Program-made: the position numbers and the translations under genes | NCBI RefSeq assembly: GCF_028863665.1 | Contig: NZ_JARBFX010000003.1 | Location: 310,001-374,000, forward strand | Direction of reading: 5' to 3' | Length of the DNA: 64,000 nt | DNA from: Aquabacter sediminis | GTDB lineage: Bacteria; Pseudomonadota; Alphaproteobacteria; Rhizobiales; Xanthobacteraceae | Shown: in pieces, positions 1 to 8,354 of the stretch | Layout: the number at the start of each line of letters is the position of its first letter | How positions within the stretch are numbered: position 1 is the stretch's first letter | The notes under the pieces: model-generated | What the model saw: the letters and a program-made list of their open reading frames with translations, nothing else | What the model was told of the DNA's origin: nothing | Databases searched by the model: none

Positions 1-1
1 G

Positions 2-103
2 CGCTTCGGCCCGGACGAGATCGCGGCCATGCGCGCCTTGCTGATGCCCGCCGCCGCCGACCTGACGCGGCGCCTGGGCGGCACCTGGCCGCGCTTTGCC
101 TGA
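2..103 (+). CDS. 3' end of an unidentified gene (partial)
   Basis: The last 33 codons of a reading frame that enters from the left edge and stops at TGA 101-103. The visible tail is acidic/hydrophobic helix-like (start RFGPDEIAAMRALL, end GGTWPRFA). Similar tails occur at the ends of sulfotransferase-like proteins, but too little is present to assign a family. It converges with the tctC-like gene at 162-1127. Confidence 0.5.
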   Translation, partial: RFGPDEIAAMRALLMPAAADLTRRLGGTWPRFA

Positions 104-108
104 CGCAT

Positions 109-136
109 AAAAAAGACCGGGCGTCGCCGCCCGGTC
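109..136 (-). terminator. Rho-independent terminator of the tctC-like gene
   Basis: A perfect 9-bp stem, GACCGGGCG (115-123) and CGCCCGGTC (128-136), has a 4-nt loop. It is flanked at 109-114 by six A, which read as a U run on the minus strand. It sits 26 bp beyond the stop of the minus-strand receptor gene, as expected for an intrinsic terminator. On the plus strand no U run follows, so it should act mainly in the minus direction. Confidence 0.8.
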
Positions 137-161
137 CCGTCTCATTCCCCGTCCGTGCGGT

Positions 162-1127
162 TCACTTCAGCGTGGCGCCCGAGGCCTTGGCGGCGGCGCC
201 CCATTTCTGGGTTTCATCCGCCATGAAGGCCGCGAAGGCGTCCGGCGTCGAGTTGATGACGTCCCCGCCCAATTGCTCGATGCGCTTGGTCATGTCCGGC
301 TCGGCGACGATGCGCGAGACCTCCTTATAGATGGTCTGCACCAGCTCCGGCTTGATGGAGGCGGGCGCCAAGAGGCCGAACCAGGTGGCGGCCTCGAAGC
401 CCTTGAGGCCGGATTCGTCGAAAGTGGGCACGTCCGGCAGCGCGGACAGCCGGCGGGAATTGGCCACCGCGATGGCGCGCAGCTTGCCGGTCTCGATCAG
501 CGGAATGACGGCGGTGGCGGTGGCCAGCATCATCTGCACCTGCCCGCCCATGAGATCGGTCAGCGCCGGGGAATCGCCCTTATAGGGCACGTGGGTGATG
601 CCGCTCTTGGTGGCGATCTTGAACAATTCGCCGGACAGATGCTGCGCCGTGCCGATGCCGGGCGAGGCGAAATTCACCTTGTCGCCTTCCTTGGCGAGCC
701 AGGCGGTGAATTCGGGCAAGGTCTTGGCCGGCACCTGCGGGTTCACCACCAGCACGAGGGGCACCTTGGTGACCAGGGTGATGGGCGCGAAATCCTTCAC
801 CGGGTCATAGGTGAGGCCGGGATAGAGATGGCCCGAAATGGTGTGGGCCGAGGTGGTCATGAAGAGCGTGTAGCCATCGCCCGCCGCCTGGGCGACCGCA
901 CGCGCGGCAATGGTGGTGCCGGCGCCCGCCCGGTTGTCCACCACCACCGGCTGCTTCCAGGCGGTGGAGAGCTTCTCGGAGATGGCACGGGCCACCACGT
1001 CGGTCGCGCCGCCCGCCGCATAGGGCACGATCATGGTGACGGGGCGGCTGGGATAGGTCTGCGCGGCCGCGGGCGCGGCGAGCGCCAGGCAGCCGGCCAA
1101 GGCGGCCAGAGTGGTCTTCAGGGTCAT
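162..1127 (-). CDS. Bug/TctC-family tripartite tricarboxylate transporter substrate-binding protein
   Basis: A 321-residue periplasmic receptor. The signal peptide (residues 1-22) has a hydrophobic core and an APAAAQ-type cleavage site. The mature protein starts with the family hallmark YPSRPVTMIVPYAAGGATD, followed by PVVVDNRAGAGTTIAA and DGYTLFMTT, the two loops that hold a carboxylate ligand in Bug proteins. A GGAGG Shine-Dalgarno lies 5-6 nt before the ATG. No TctA or TctB membrane partner is visible, so it is an orphan receptor in this window. It is divergent from tcuAB, which suggests that the bound ligand is a tricarballylate- or citrate-like acid (inference). Length is normal for the family. 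Confidence 0.9.
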   Translation of the reverse strand: MTLKTTLAALAGCLALAAPAAAQTYPSRPVTMIVPYAAGGATDVVARAISEKLSTAWKQPVVVDNRAGAGTTIAARAVAQAAGDGYTLFMTTSAHTISGHLYPGLTYDPVKDFAPITLVTKVPLVLVVNPQVPAKTLPEFTAWLAKEGDKVNFASPGIGTAQHLSGELFKIATKSGITHVPYKGDSPALTDLMGGQVQMMLATATAVIPLIETGKLRAIAVANSRRLSALPDVPTFDESGLKGFEAATWFGLLAPASIKPELVQTIYKEVSRIVAEPDMTKRIEQLGGDVINSTPDAFAAFMADETQKWGAAAKASGATLK

Positions 1128-1246
1128 GTGTCCTCCCGATCGTCTTGCTTGAGCGGACTTGGTCCGCGCGGAGGGGCCGCTGGCGCTGCCCCGCGTCCTC
1201 CGTCGCCCTCAAAGAAGAGGCGCGACAGCGGAATGTTCTGCTAGAC

Positions 1247-1260
1247 AGAATAATTATTCT
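1247..1260. promoter_or_regulatory. 14-bp perfect palindrome in the tctC/tcuA intergenic region
   Basis: AGAATAATTATTCT reads identically on both strands. It lies in the AT-rich core of the 245-bp divergent intergenic region, and an overlapping inverted repeat TTCTG-N5-CAGAA lies at 1236-1250. The position between two divergent genes fits an operator for a shared regulator. Which regulator is unknown, since none is encoded next to it in the window. Confidence 0.45.
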
Positions 1261-1331
1261 AATTTCATAATAAGCCCTGCCCCTCCCCCGTCAAGGCATC
1301 TTGACGAGGCGGTGTGTGAGGGGCCACATAC

Positions 1332-1351
1332 GCATACTTTTGTATGCAAAA
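1332..1351. promoter_or_regulatory. Inverted repeat upstream of tcuA (candidate operator)
   Basis: GCATAC-TTTT-GTATGC (1332-1347) is a perfect 6-bp inverted repeat, and TTTTGTATGCAAAA (1338-1351) is a second near-palindrome over the same bases. It lies 25 bp before the tcuA start. A weak TTGACG -35-like hexamer lies at 1301-1306. TTGTATNCAA-type sites are common for GntR/FCD regulators, so a GntR operator is plausible but unproven. Confidence 0.4.
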
Positions 1352-1372
1352 GGATGCAGGAAGGAGATGCCC

Positions 1373-2782
1373 ATGGCGGCGCGCACGGTCTATGGCCGGC
1401 AGTGGGATGTTGTGGTGGTGGGCGGCGGCAACGCGGCCCTGTGCGCAGCCATTGCCGCGCGCCGGCAAGGCGCCTCGGTGCTGGTGCTTGAGGCGGCCTC
1501 CCGCTTCTATCGCGGCGGCAACACCCGCCACACCCGCAACATGCGCTGCGCCCATGACAGCGCCACCGACACGCTGACCGGCCCCTATAGCGAGGAGGAG
1601 TTCTTCGACGACCTCCTGCGCGTCACCCAGGGCCATACGGATGAAGACCTGGCGCGCTTCATGATCGCCAAGTCCAAGGACATGCTGACCTGGATCACCG
1701 AGCAGGGGGTGCGCTTCCAGCCCTCCCTCGGCGGCACGCTCTCGCTGGGGCGCACCAATTCCTTCTTCCTCGGCGGCGGCCGGGCCATGCTGAACGCCCT
1801 CTATCTCACCGCCGAGCGGCTCGGCGTGGAAGTGGCCTATGACAGCGAGGTGGTGGGCCTCACTTTGGAGGGCGGCACCTTCCGCTCCGCCCGCGTGCGC
1901 CATCCCGGCGGCACAGATGAGGTCACCGCCCGCGCCTTGGTGGCGGCGGCCGGCGGCTTCGAGGCCAATATCGAGTGGCTGAAGGAATATTGGGGCCCGC
2001 CGGCGGAGAATTTCCTCATTCGCGGGACCCCCAACAATCGCGGCACCATGCTGCGCATGCTCCTCGACCAGGGCGTCCAGGAGGTGGGCGATCCCACCCA
2101 ATGCCACGCCGTGGCCATCGATGCCCGCGCGCCCAAGTTCGATGGCGGCATCATCACGCGGCTCGACTGCGTGGTGTTCGGCATCGTCGTCAACAACAAG
2201 GCCGAGCGCTTCTATGACGAGGGCGAGGATTTCTGGCCCAAGCGCTATGCCATCTGGGGCCGGCTCGTCGCCCAGCAGCCGGACCAGATCGCCTATATCG
2301 TCTTCGACGCCAAGTCGCTGACCTCCTTCATGCCCTCCCTCTATCCCCCCATCAGCGCCCCGACGCTGGAGGAACTGGCGGGCAAGCTGAACCTCGACCC
2401 GGCCAAGTTCGCTTCCACGGTCAAGGGCTTCAACGGCGCCATCGTGCCCGGCGGCAGCTTCGACCACACGGTGCTGGACGATTGCCGGACGGACGGGCTC
2501 ACCCCGCCCAAGACCCATTGGGCGCGACCCGTCGATACCGCGCCCTTCTATGCCTATCCGGTGCGGCCGGGCATCACCTTCACCTATCTGGGCGTGCGGG
2601 TGAACGAGGAAGCCCGCATGCAGATGGCCGACGGCACCAAGGCCAAGAACATGTTCGCCGCTGGCGAGATCATGGCCGGCAACGTGCTCGGCCGGGGCTA
2701 TGCGGCCGGCATCGGCATGACCATCGGCTCCGTCTTCGGCCGCTGCGCCGGCACCGCCGCCGCCTCCGCGGCCCGCGCCTGA
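1373..2782 (+). CDS. tcuA: Tricarballylate dehydrogenase, FAD-dependent (TcuA/CobZ-like)
   Basis: A 469-residue flavoprotein of the fumarate reductase/succinate dehydrogenase flavoprotein family. The N-terminal Rossmann motif VVVVGGGNAALCAAIAAR (about residues 13-30) binds FAD. The C-terminal GEIMAGNVLGRGYAAGIGM is the second FAD-contacting segment. TcuA oxidises tricarballylate to cis-aconitate and passes electrons to TcuB. The start at 1373 is chosen because AGGAAGGAG ends 6 nt upstream; the frame is open further 5' without a better signal. tcuB follows after 33 nt on the same strand, which supports the assignment. The size matches known TcuA (about 465-470 aa). Confidence 0.85.
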   Translation: MAARTVYGRQWDVVVVGGGNAALCAAIAARRQGASVLVLEAASRFYRGGNTRHTRNMRCAHDSATDTLTGPYSEEEFFDDLLRVTQGHTDEDLARFMIAKSKDMLTWITEQGVRFQPSLGGTLSLGRTNSFFLGGGRAMLNALYLTAERLGVEVAYDSEVVGLTLEGGTFRSARVRHPGGTDEVTARALVAAAGGFEANIEWLKEYWGPPAENFLIRGTPNNRGTMLRMLLDQGVQEVGDPTQCHAVAIDARAPKFDGGIITRLDCVVFGIVVNNKAERFYDEGEDFWPKRYAIWGRLVAQQPDQIAYIVFDAKSLTSFMPSLYPPISAPTLEELAGKLNLDPAKFASTVKGFNGAIVPGGSFDHTVLDDCRTDGLTPPKTHWARPVDTAPFYAYPVRPGITFTYLGVRVNEEARMQMADGTKAKNMFAAGEIMAGNVLGRGYAAGIGMTIGSVFGRCAGTAAASAARA

Positions 2783-2815
2783 CCCTTAATGCCCGTTTCC
2801 GAGGAATGACCTGAC

Positions 2816-3928
2816 ATGACCGCGCACAGCAACGCGCTCCAGGAGGCCGAGCGCCTCATGACGGTCTGCAATTCCTGCCGCTATTGCGAGGGATTGTGCG
2901 CCGTCTTCCCGGCCATGGAAATGCGCCGCTCCTTTGCCGCCGGCGACCTGAATTATCTCGCCAATCTCTGCCATTCGTGCGGCGCCTGCTATTATGACTG
3001 CCAGTTCTCCCCGCCCCACGAATTCAACGTCAACGTGCCCCGCACGCTGGCCGAGGTGCGCAACGACACCTATGCCGCCTATGCCTGGCCGCGCCCGCTG
3101 GCGGGCCTGTTCCGGCGCAACGGGCTCTCGGTGGCGCTGATCGCGGCGCTGTCGGTGGCGGGCTTCCTGTTCGGCTTCATGGCGCTGAACGACCCGTCGG
3201 TGATGTTCGGCACCCAGGTGGGCCAAGGCGCCTTCTTCCGCCTCATGCCCCATGGCGCAATGGTGGGCCTGTTCGGCGCCGCCTTTCTTTATGCGATCCT
3301 GGCCTTGTTCATGGGCCTGCGCGCCTTCTGGCGGGACATGGAGGCGCGCCAGCCCCTTCCCACCGACGCGCCCTCCCTTTGGCAGGCCATGAAGGATGCC
3401 GGTCGGCTGCGCTATCTGGACGGCGGCGGGGTCGGCTGCATGAATGCGGACGAGAAGCCAACCGACAACCGGCGCATCTATCACCACCTGACCTTCTACG
3501 GCTTCGCGCTCTGCTTCGCCGCCACTTCGGTGGCCACCCTCTATGCCTATCTGCTCGACCGCCACTCCCCCTATCCCTGGTGGGACCTGCCGGTGGTGCT
3601 GGGCACGCTTGGAGGCATCGGGCTGGTGATCGGCCCGGCCGGCCTGTTCCTGGCCAAGAAGGCCCGTGATCCCATGATGATGGACGAGACCCGAAAGGGC
3701 ATGGACGCGGCTTTCCTCGCCATGCTCTTCCTCACCGCGCTCACCGGCCTCCTCCTGCTGGTGGCCCGCGCTACCCCGGCCATGGGCACGCTGCTGGCCA
3801 TTCACCTGGGCTTCGTGTTCGGCTTCTTCCTGACAATGCCCTACGGCAAGTTCGTCCACGGCCTCTACCGCTACGCCGCGCTGGTGCGCTACGCCAAGGA
3901 GCGGCACAAGGAGCTGGCGGGGCACTGA
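2816..3928 (+). CDS. tcuB: TcuB: membrane Fe-S/heme electron-transfer protein for tricarballylate oxidation
   Basis: A 370-residue protein with two N-terminal ferredoxin-like Cys clusters: CNSCRYCEGLC (Cys18, 21, 24, 28) and CHSCGACYYDC (Cys52, 55, 58, 62). About six hydrophobic membrane segments follow from residue 105 to 350. This is the CitB/TcuB architecture, which reoxidises TcuA FADH2 and delivers electrons to quinone. A GAGGAA ribosome binding site precedes the ATG. The gene directly follows tcuA and is presumably cotranscribed. The usual third gene, transporter tcuC, is absent; the divergent TctC receptor may supply uptake with unlinked membrane subunits (inference). Confidence 0.88.
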   Translation: MTAHSNALQEAERLMTVCNSCRYCEGLCAVFPAMEMRRSFAAGDLNYLANLCHSCGACYYDCQFSPPHEFNVNVPRTLAEVRNDTYAAYAWPRPLAGLFRRNGLSVALIAALSVAGFLFGFMALNDPSVMFGTQVGQGAFFRLMPHGAMVGLFGAAFLYAILALFMGLRAFWRDMEARQPLPTDAPSLWQAMKDAGRLRYLDGGGVGCMNADEKPTDNRRIYHHLTFYGFALCFAATSVATLYAYLLDRHSPYPWWDLPVVLGTLGGIGLVIGPAGLFLAKKARDPMMMDETRKGMDAAFLAMLFLTALTGLLLLVARATPAMGTLLAIHLGFVFGFFLTMPYGKFVHGLYRYAALVRYAKERHKELAGH

Positions 3929-4054
3929 GGGGGGCCTGTCATCTCCCCGTCACACTCGCCGGGTTAGTGCGCCCCTCATCATAAGCTGCGCCCAGGCAGC
4001 GACGGGGCGTGCCCCGGCTGAGGGCGATCCTGGCCCGGAGCCATGGGGAGCCAC

Positions 4055-4771
4055 ATGCCGTTCATCACGTCCTTCCACCCCGACGAGTTCGTCAGCACGC
4101 TGTTCAGCCTGACGGTCGCCTTCGCCATGGGCACCCTCATCGGCGCCGAGCGGCAGTATCGCCAGCGCATGGCGGGGCTGCGCACCAATGTGCTGGTGGC
4201 CATCGGCGCCTGCCAGTTCGTGGACATGTCCATGCAATTGGACGGTGCCTCCGGCGCGGTGCGCGTGATCGCCTATGTGGTGTCGGGCATCGGCTTCCTG
4301 GGCGCCGGCGTCATCATGAAGGACGGGGCCAATGTGAGCGGGCTCAACACCGCCGCCACCTTGTGGTGCTCGGCGGCGGTGGGGGCCTGCGCGGGCGCCG
4401 ACCTGGTGGCGCAGGCGGTGGCGCTCACCTTGTTCGTGCTCGCCGGCAACACCTTGCTGCGCCCCCTGGTGCGCTGGCTGGAGCGCCGGCCCCAGGGCGA
4501 GGAGACGGAGGCCTGCTACGAGGTGATCGTGCTCGGCTCCTCGGCGGCGGCGGTGGATCTCCAGGCCAGTCTCGCCATGATGCTGGAAGAGGCGTCCTTC
4601 CCGGTGGCGGACATCGAGGTGGTGGAGCGGCCCAACGGCATGGTGGAGTTGACCGCGCAACTGGTCTCCTCCACCGCCAGCAAGGCGGAGCTCGACACGC
4701 TCATGGGCCGCCTGCGCACGCTGGATGCAGTGTCCTCCGCCCATTGGTTCCGCAGCGCCGGCGGTGAGTGA
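4055..4771 (+). CDS. MgtC/SapB family membrane protein
   Basis: A 238-residue protein with the MgtC/SapB domain. N-terminal membrane segments carry the family motifs GTLIGAERQ, GLRTNVLVAIGA, GIGFLGAGVIMK and GLNTAATLWCSAAVG, and a soluble ACT-like domain of about 90 residues follows. MgtC proteins modulate F1Fo ATPase and magnesium stress survival in pathogens; environmental homologues are of unknown function. The ATG at 4055 has GGGGAG four bases upstream, whereas the alternative ATG at 4043 has its SD only two bases away. It follows tcuB by 126 bp and is probably transcribed separately. Confidence 0.85.
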   Translation: MPFITSFHPDEFVSTLFSLTVAFAMGTLIGAERQYRQRMAGLRTNVLVAIGACQFVDMSMQLDGASGAVRVIAYVVSGIGFLGAGVIMKDGANVSGLNTAATLWCSAAVGACAGADLVAQAVALTLFVLAGNTLLRPLVRWLERRPQGEETEACYEVIVLGSSAAAVDLQASLAMMLEEASFPVADIEVVERPNGMVELTAQLVSSTASKAELDTLMGRLRTLDAVSSAHWFRSAGGE

Positions 4772-4777
4772 AGCGCC

Positions 4778-5470
4778 CTATCCCCGCGCGGGCTTGGCGT
4801 CCGCCGGCTTGGCGGGGAGGCTCAGGATCTCGGCCAGCGCCACCAGCGGCGGCACCAGGAAGCACCAGATGCCCACCGCCAGATAGGCCAGCGCCGCGGC
4901 CGCGCAGCCGCCGCAGAAGCTTGCGAAGAACAGCCCCTGCCGCTTCAGCCGCGCCCGCACGGGAGCAAGGTCGCCGCCCGGCGGGGGGCTCCAAAGGTGG
5001 GTCACGTCGAGCAGCACTTGCGTCATGGTGCCGGTCATCACCGTGGAGGGCGGCGCATCGGTGAGGTGGGTGCGGTGAAGGGCGTTCTGGAGCGCCATGG
5101 CCGCCACCAGCGTCATGCCCATCATCACCGCCGCCGGGGCATCGGGATCGGGCAGAACGCCCACATGGATCGCCACCACGGCCGCATGCGCCAGCAGGAT
5201 GAGCTTGGCGGCCATCAGGATGCGGAAATCATCATGGCCCCGCGCGAGGCTGGCATGGCTCACCAGGCGGGCGCACACCACCACCAGGCAGAAGACCGGC
5301 ACCGCGATGATCTTGGCCACGGACGGCATGTGGCCGTCGGCGATGGCGGCGGCGAAGGTCACGATGTTGCCGGTGACATGGGCGGTGAACAGGCCGTGCA
5401 GGGTCACGAAGCCCGCCGCGTCCACAAAGCCCGCATTGAAGCATAGAAGGCTGGGCAGGACGTATCTCAA
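4778..5470 (-). CDS. YoaK family (DUF1275) membrane protein
   Basis: A 230-residue inner-membrane protein with six or so hydrophobic segments. It has DUF1275 features: FNAGFVDAAGFVTLHGLFTA near the N-terminus and HVTGNIVTFAAAI after it. The function of the family is unknown; it is a putative transporter. I chose the TTG at 5468-5470 because GGAGG lies seven bases upstream and the resulting length matches the family. The frame is open to 5602 but that extension (rich in Pro, Lys and Arg) lacks family similarity. It converges with the MgtC-family gene, six bases apart. The RBS lies inside a tRNA-3'-end-like sequence, described separately. Confidence 0.8.
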   Translation of the reverse strand: MRYVLPSLLCFNAGFVDAAGFVTLHGLFTAHVTGNIVTFAAAIADGHMPSVAKIIAVPVFCLVVVCARLVSHASLARGHDDFRILMAAKLILLAHAAVVAIHVGVLPDPDAPAAVMMGMTLVAAMALQNALHRTHLTDAPPSTVMTGTMTQVLLDVTHLWSPPPGGDLAPVRARLKRQGLFFASFCGGCAAAALAYLAVGIWCFLVPPLVALAEILSLPAKPADAKPARG

Positions 5471-5475
5471 GGGCG

Positions 5476-5500
5476 CGCCTCCGACGGGGATCGAACCCGC
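5476..5500 (-). other. tRNA 3'-end-like fragment (T-arm plus acceptor strand)
   Basis: On the minus strand the sequence GCGGG-TTCGATC-CCCGT forms a T-arm (5-bp stem including one G-U, 7-nt loop with the conserved TTCRA), followed by an 8-nt acceptor-like tail CGGAGGCG. No matching 5' acceptor strand, D-arm or anticodon arm can be found in the next 90 bases, so it is not a complete tRNA. It may be an attachment-site remnant of an integrated island, or chance similarity. Its GGAGG serves as the ribosome binding site of the YoaK-family gene. Confidence 0.35.
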
Positions 5501-5680
5501 CGTTGAATAGCCGAGCTTTTGCGGCAGTGGGGGCTTAAGTTTGGCCCTGTGTGCTTTCCCTCGCCCGTGCACCGGGGCCAACGCCGCCGGAGGCCCGGAC
5601 ATGGCGCACGTCCAGGCCGAACCACCGTTTCACGACAGGTCAGGGTTTACCCGGTGCGCGGCGTCACCGGGAGCAAGCTC

Positions 5681-6526
5681 TCACCAGAAGCCTTTGCCCA
5701 CATTGAAGCTGTAGGTCAGCGAGACGCCCGCCTCGAACTGGTTGACGTTCTGGGTGAGGGGCGAGTCGGCGGCCGAGCCCAGCAAGTGCAGGTAGGTGCC
5801 GTACATGCCGGCGGTAAAGCCGTTGCCCAACTGCTTGGTCACCTGCGCCGTCACGCCCCACTGGTTGAAGCCCGCGGAGGGCGAATAGGGCAAAGTGGGG
5901 TTGAGGAGGGCCGCCGTGGTGTAGGACTGGACTGGCGTCACGCCGAAATAGGCGTCCATGTAACCGGTGCCGGCATAATAAAGGCGCGGGCCCACCGCGA
6001 AGCCCCAGCCGCCGGGCGCATTGTAGATGAAGTCGGCCTTCATGGAGCCGACCACGCCCGAATAGCCGCCAGCGGCGTAGAAGAGTTCACCGCGCAGGCG
6101 CAGCCATTCGGCCGGGAACCACTCCGCAAAGCCACCCAGTTGCACGGTGGTGGAGACGTCGCCCATGCCGCGCAGGCGGCTGGAATCGTCCGCATCCCGG
6201 CCCCAGTCCAGATTGCCGGCCACGCCGACGGCGAAGCGGCCAATGTCCAGGAGGGTGATGGACGGGCTGTCGTCGATGGAATGGAAGTCGTAGAGCTCGC
6301 TCTCCTTGCTCAGGCTGAAGAGAAAGCCCGGCACGATGCGATAGCTGGAGCTGCCCGCATATTCGGGCTCCACGATCCCCGACGCACCGATGATGACGTA
6401 CCAGTTTTCCTTCTGGGCCGGCTGGTCGAAGATGGTCTTCACGTCCGCAGCCATGGCGCCGGATGCAAGAAGGCCGAGGGCCACCACGGAACCAAGCGCG
6501 CGGGCACCAAGGGAAGCGGAGAGCAT
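5681..6526 (-). CDS. MipA/OmpV family outer-membrane protein
   Basis: About 281 residues. The signal peptide (residues 1-26) ends ASGAMA before ADVKTIFDQ. The mature part has alternating amphipathic strands typical of an outer-membrane beta-barrel, the MipA/OmpV opening NWYVIIGASGIVEPEYAGS, and an aromatic C-terminus ending GKGFW (terminal Trp, as needed for BAM recognition). MipA scaffolds murein hydrolases in E. coli; other members are porin-like or antigens. The ATG at 6526 gives the cleanest signal peptide; a GTG at 6553 is an alternative. Neither has a strong SD. Confidence 0.85.
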   Translation of the reverse strand: MLSASLGARALGSVVALGLLASGAMAADVKTIFDQPAQKENWYVIIGASGIVEPEYAGSSSYRIVPGFLFSLSKESELYDFHSIDDSPSITLLDIGRFAVGVAGNLDWGRDADDSSRLRGMGDVSTTVQLGGFAEWFPAEWLRLRGELFYAAGGYSGVVGSMKADFIYNAPGGWGFAVGPRLYYAGTGYMDAYFGVTPVQSYTTAALLNPTLPYSPSAGFNQWGVTAQVTKQLGNGFTAGMYGTYLHLLGSAADSPLTQNVNQFEAGVSLTYSFNVGKGFW

Positions 6527-6926
6527 GGAGGGGAATCCCGATAGACGTGCCACACTCTAGTCACAAAGCCCTCAGCCGTGGTGGCAAAATTGCAACACGG
6601 GCTGTTTCTGTTGGGAATGAGTATAGTTAAATCATCGCAACAAGATGATACCCCTTGCAAGCACACGAACTGGCCCGGGCGGGGGCCGCGCGGCCGTGAA
6701 GCAAATACCGCCCCATAATACATTCCTTACCTTTGGCTTGGCCGTAGGCGCGGCTGTTCACGCTGTCTTTTACGTGCTACGCGGCAAGGTGTTTTCCATG
6801 TGCCGGTGAGGCAGGAGCCCGATCGGGGCGATCGGGGCCCCAGCCCAGACGGCGGCGGCCTCTCCTCTGGGGCATGAGGCACGCAGGCCATGCCGCCGGG
6901 CGGCAGGGTCCGGATCGGGGGATGCG
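6527..6926. other. 400-bp intergenic region upstream of two divergent genes
   Basis: No convincing gene. It is markedly AT-richer than its surroundings between about 6540 and 6780, as expected for promoters of the divergent mipA/ompV-like gene and the HdeD-like gene. It contains an inverted repeat, ATCATC (6631-6636) and GATGAT (6644-6649), with a 7-nt spacer, a possible operator. A GC-rich stretch follows at 6810-6920, without recognisable signals apart from a GGGGGA ribosome binding site at the end. Confidence 0.4.
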
Positions 6927-8261
6927 GTGTTCGAGCTTTTCCTTCTGCTGATCGGAGGCCCCACCTTGCGCCGCAAATGGTGGGTGGTCGGCATCATCGG
7001 CATCGTCTGGCTGGTGATCGGCACCCTCTTGCTGCTGGATGCCCTGATCGATGAGGTGCGCATTCCCGCCGACTATTTCGCGATCCCGCTGGTGATCATC
7101 GCGTTCGTGTCGTTCGGCGCCGGCATCATGAGCCAGTCGCGAATGCACCGGACCATGCGCTTCATCAAGGGTCTCGTCTGCGTGGTCATCATCCTCCTGA
7201 TCATCGACGCCCCCTGGCATTCCGACATTGTCATCGGCATTCTCGTGGGCACATTGCTCATCTGCGATGCCATCTGGCGCGCGGGCAGCGCCTATGTGGT
7301 CCGCTTCCCCGCCTGGCACAGCGCGCTGGCGTTGGCGGGGCTCGAATTCCTGATGGGCCTGTGGTCCTTCGTGCCCTGGCCCACCCATTGGCGCGGCGAG
7401 GTGGGCTCGGATGTGGCCCAGCTCATCATCGTCACCGCCGTCGGGGTGACCGCCTTCGCGCTGCGGGTGCGGCGCCTACCGGAGGGCGTGCTCCTCGCCG
7501 ACATCCTGGCCCAGACCCGCGCCGACCGGGCCGGACAGGCCCAACCCCATGCGGAAATCGCCGCTGCGGCAGCGCCCCAACGCTTCGATGACATTCTTAC
7601 CGTCCATGTCTGGACCCCCACCGGCGGCCTTGCCCCCCTCGCCCAGGGGGTGCAGCGCTATGTGGTGGCGCAGGATGCGACCGGAGCCGCCTCCACCGGC
7701 CATGCGGCGCTCCAGATGGACCCTGACCTCTATATCAGCCACTATCCGGCGGTGGAGATCGAGCGCTCGCCCGACCAGTTCGCCCGCGTGCTGCGCGCCA
7801 CCCGCGAGAATGACGTGCCCGGCGAGTTCAAGCCGAGCTACGCTTATGAGAGCGCCGAATGGTGCCCCTCCACCATGCAGGTGCGCCTTGCCGGCATCAA
7901 CGGCGCGGCGGTACGCCGCTTCTGGGCCGATTACCGCATCGACAGCACCTACAACCTGACCTATCGCAACTGCTCGAGCGCGGTGGCCCGCGCCCTGGAT
8001 GCGGCCATTGAGGGTCGCTACGCCAGCGAAATCCGCTCGCCCCTGTTCGTCATCCGCCTGTTGAGCCTGCCCGAATTGTGGGTGGCCGGCCTGATGCGGC
8101 GCCGCGCCGCCTGGATGGCCTGGACGCCGGGCATGGTGCTCGACTATGCGCGGGCGGTTTCGGGCATCCTCCAGATGGGCGGTGGACGGCGCAGGCTGCG
8201 CGTGCTGCGGACGGCAGCGCGCACGCGGTCAGAGGCTGGACAGGCACCTGAAAACAAGTAG
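6927..8261 (+). CDS. HdeD-like membrane protein with C-terminal putative permuted papain-like (NlpC/P60-type) domain
   Basis: 444 residues, GTG start after GGGGGA. The first 180 residues form about six membrane helices of the HdeD/DUF308 type (for example WWVVGIIGIVWLVIGTLLLL). HdeD takes part in acid resistance in enterobacteria. After a linker, residues 222-365 form a soluble domain with GHAAL (His259) and, 90 residues later, NCSSAVARAL (Cys349). This His-before-Cys order and the small residues around each resemble permuted NlpC/P60 (PPPDE/LRAT-like) cysteine hydrolases. The hydrolase call is inference from motifs only. No linked gene explains its role. Confidence 0.6.
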   Translation: MFELFLLLIGGPTLRRKWWVVGIIGIVWLVIGTLLLLDALIDEVRIPADYFAIPLVIIAFVSFGAGIMSQSRMHRTMRFIKGLVCVVIILLIIDAPWHSDIVIGILVGTLLICDAIWRAGSAYVVRFPAWHSALALAGLEFLMGLWSFVPWPTHWRGEVGSDVAQLIIVTAVGVTAFALRVRRLPEGVLLADILAQTRADRAGQAQPHAEIAAAAAPQRFDDILTVHVWTPTGGLAPLAQGVQRYVVAQDATGAASTGHAALQMDPDLYISHYPAVEIERSPDQFARVLRATRENDVPGEFKPSYAYESAEWCPSTMQVRLAGINGAAVRRFWADYRIDSTYNLTYRNCSSAVARALDAAIEGRYASEIRSPLFVIRLLSLPELWVAGLMRRRAAWMAWTPGMVLDYARAVSGILQMGGGRRRLRVLRTAARTRSEAGQAPENK

Positions 8262-8354
8262 AAATTGAGTGGCGTGCGCGATTGCAGCTTCAGGCGCGCA
8301 TAAATGCCGCCACGATCCGCTGTGAACCAATATATCTGTGATGAGAGCCTCAGC

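Noticed and set aside
5476-5570. Complete tRNA gene
   Set aside because: Only a T-arm and acceptor-like 3' strand can be found; no D-arm, anticodon arm or matching 5' acceptor strand is present.
5471-5602. N-terminal extension of the YoaK-family protein to a Met at 5602
   Set aside because: The added 44 residues are Pro/Lys/Arg-rich without family similarity, while the TTG at 5470 has an ideal SD and gives the normal length.
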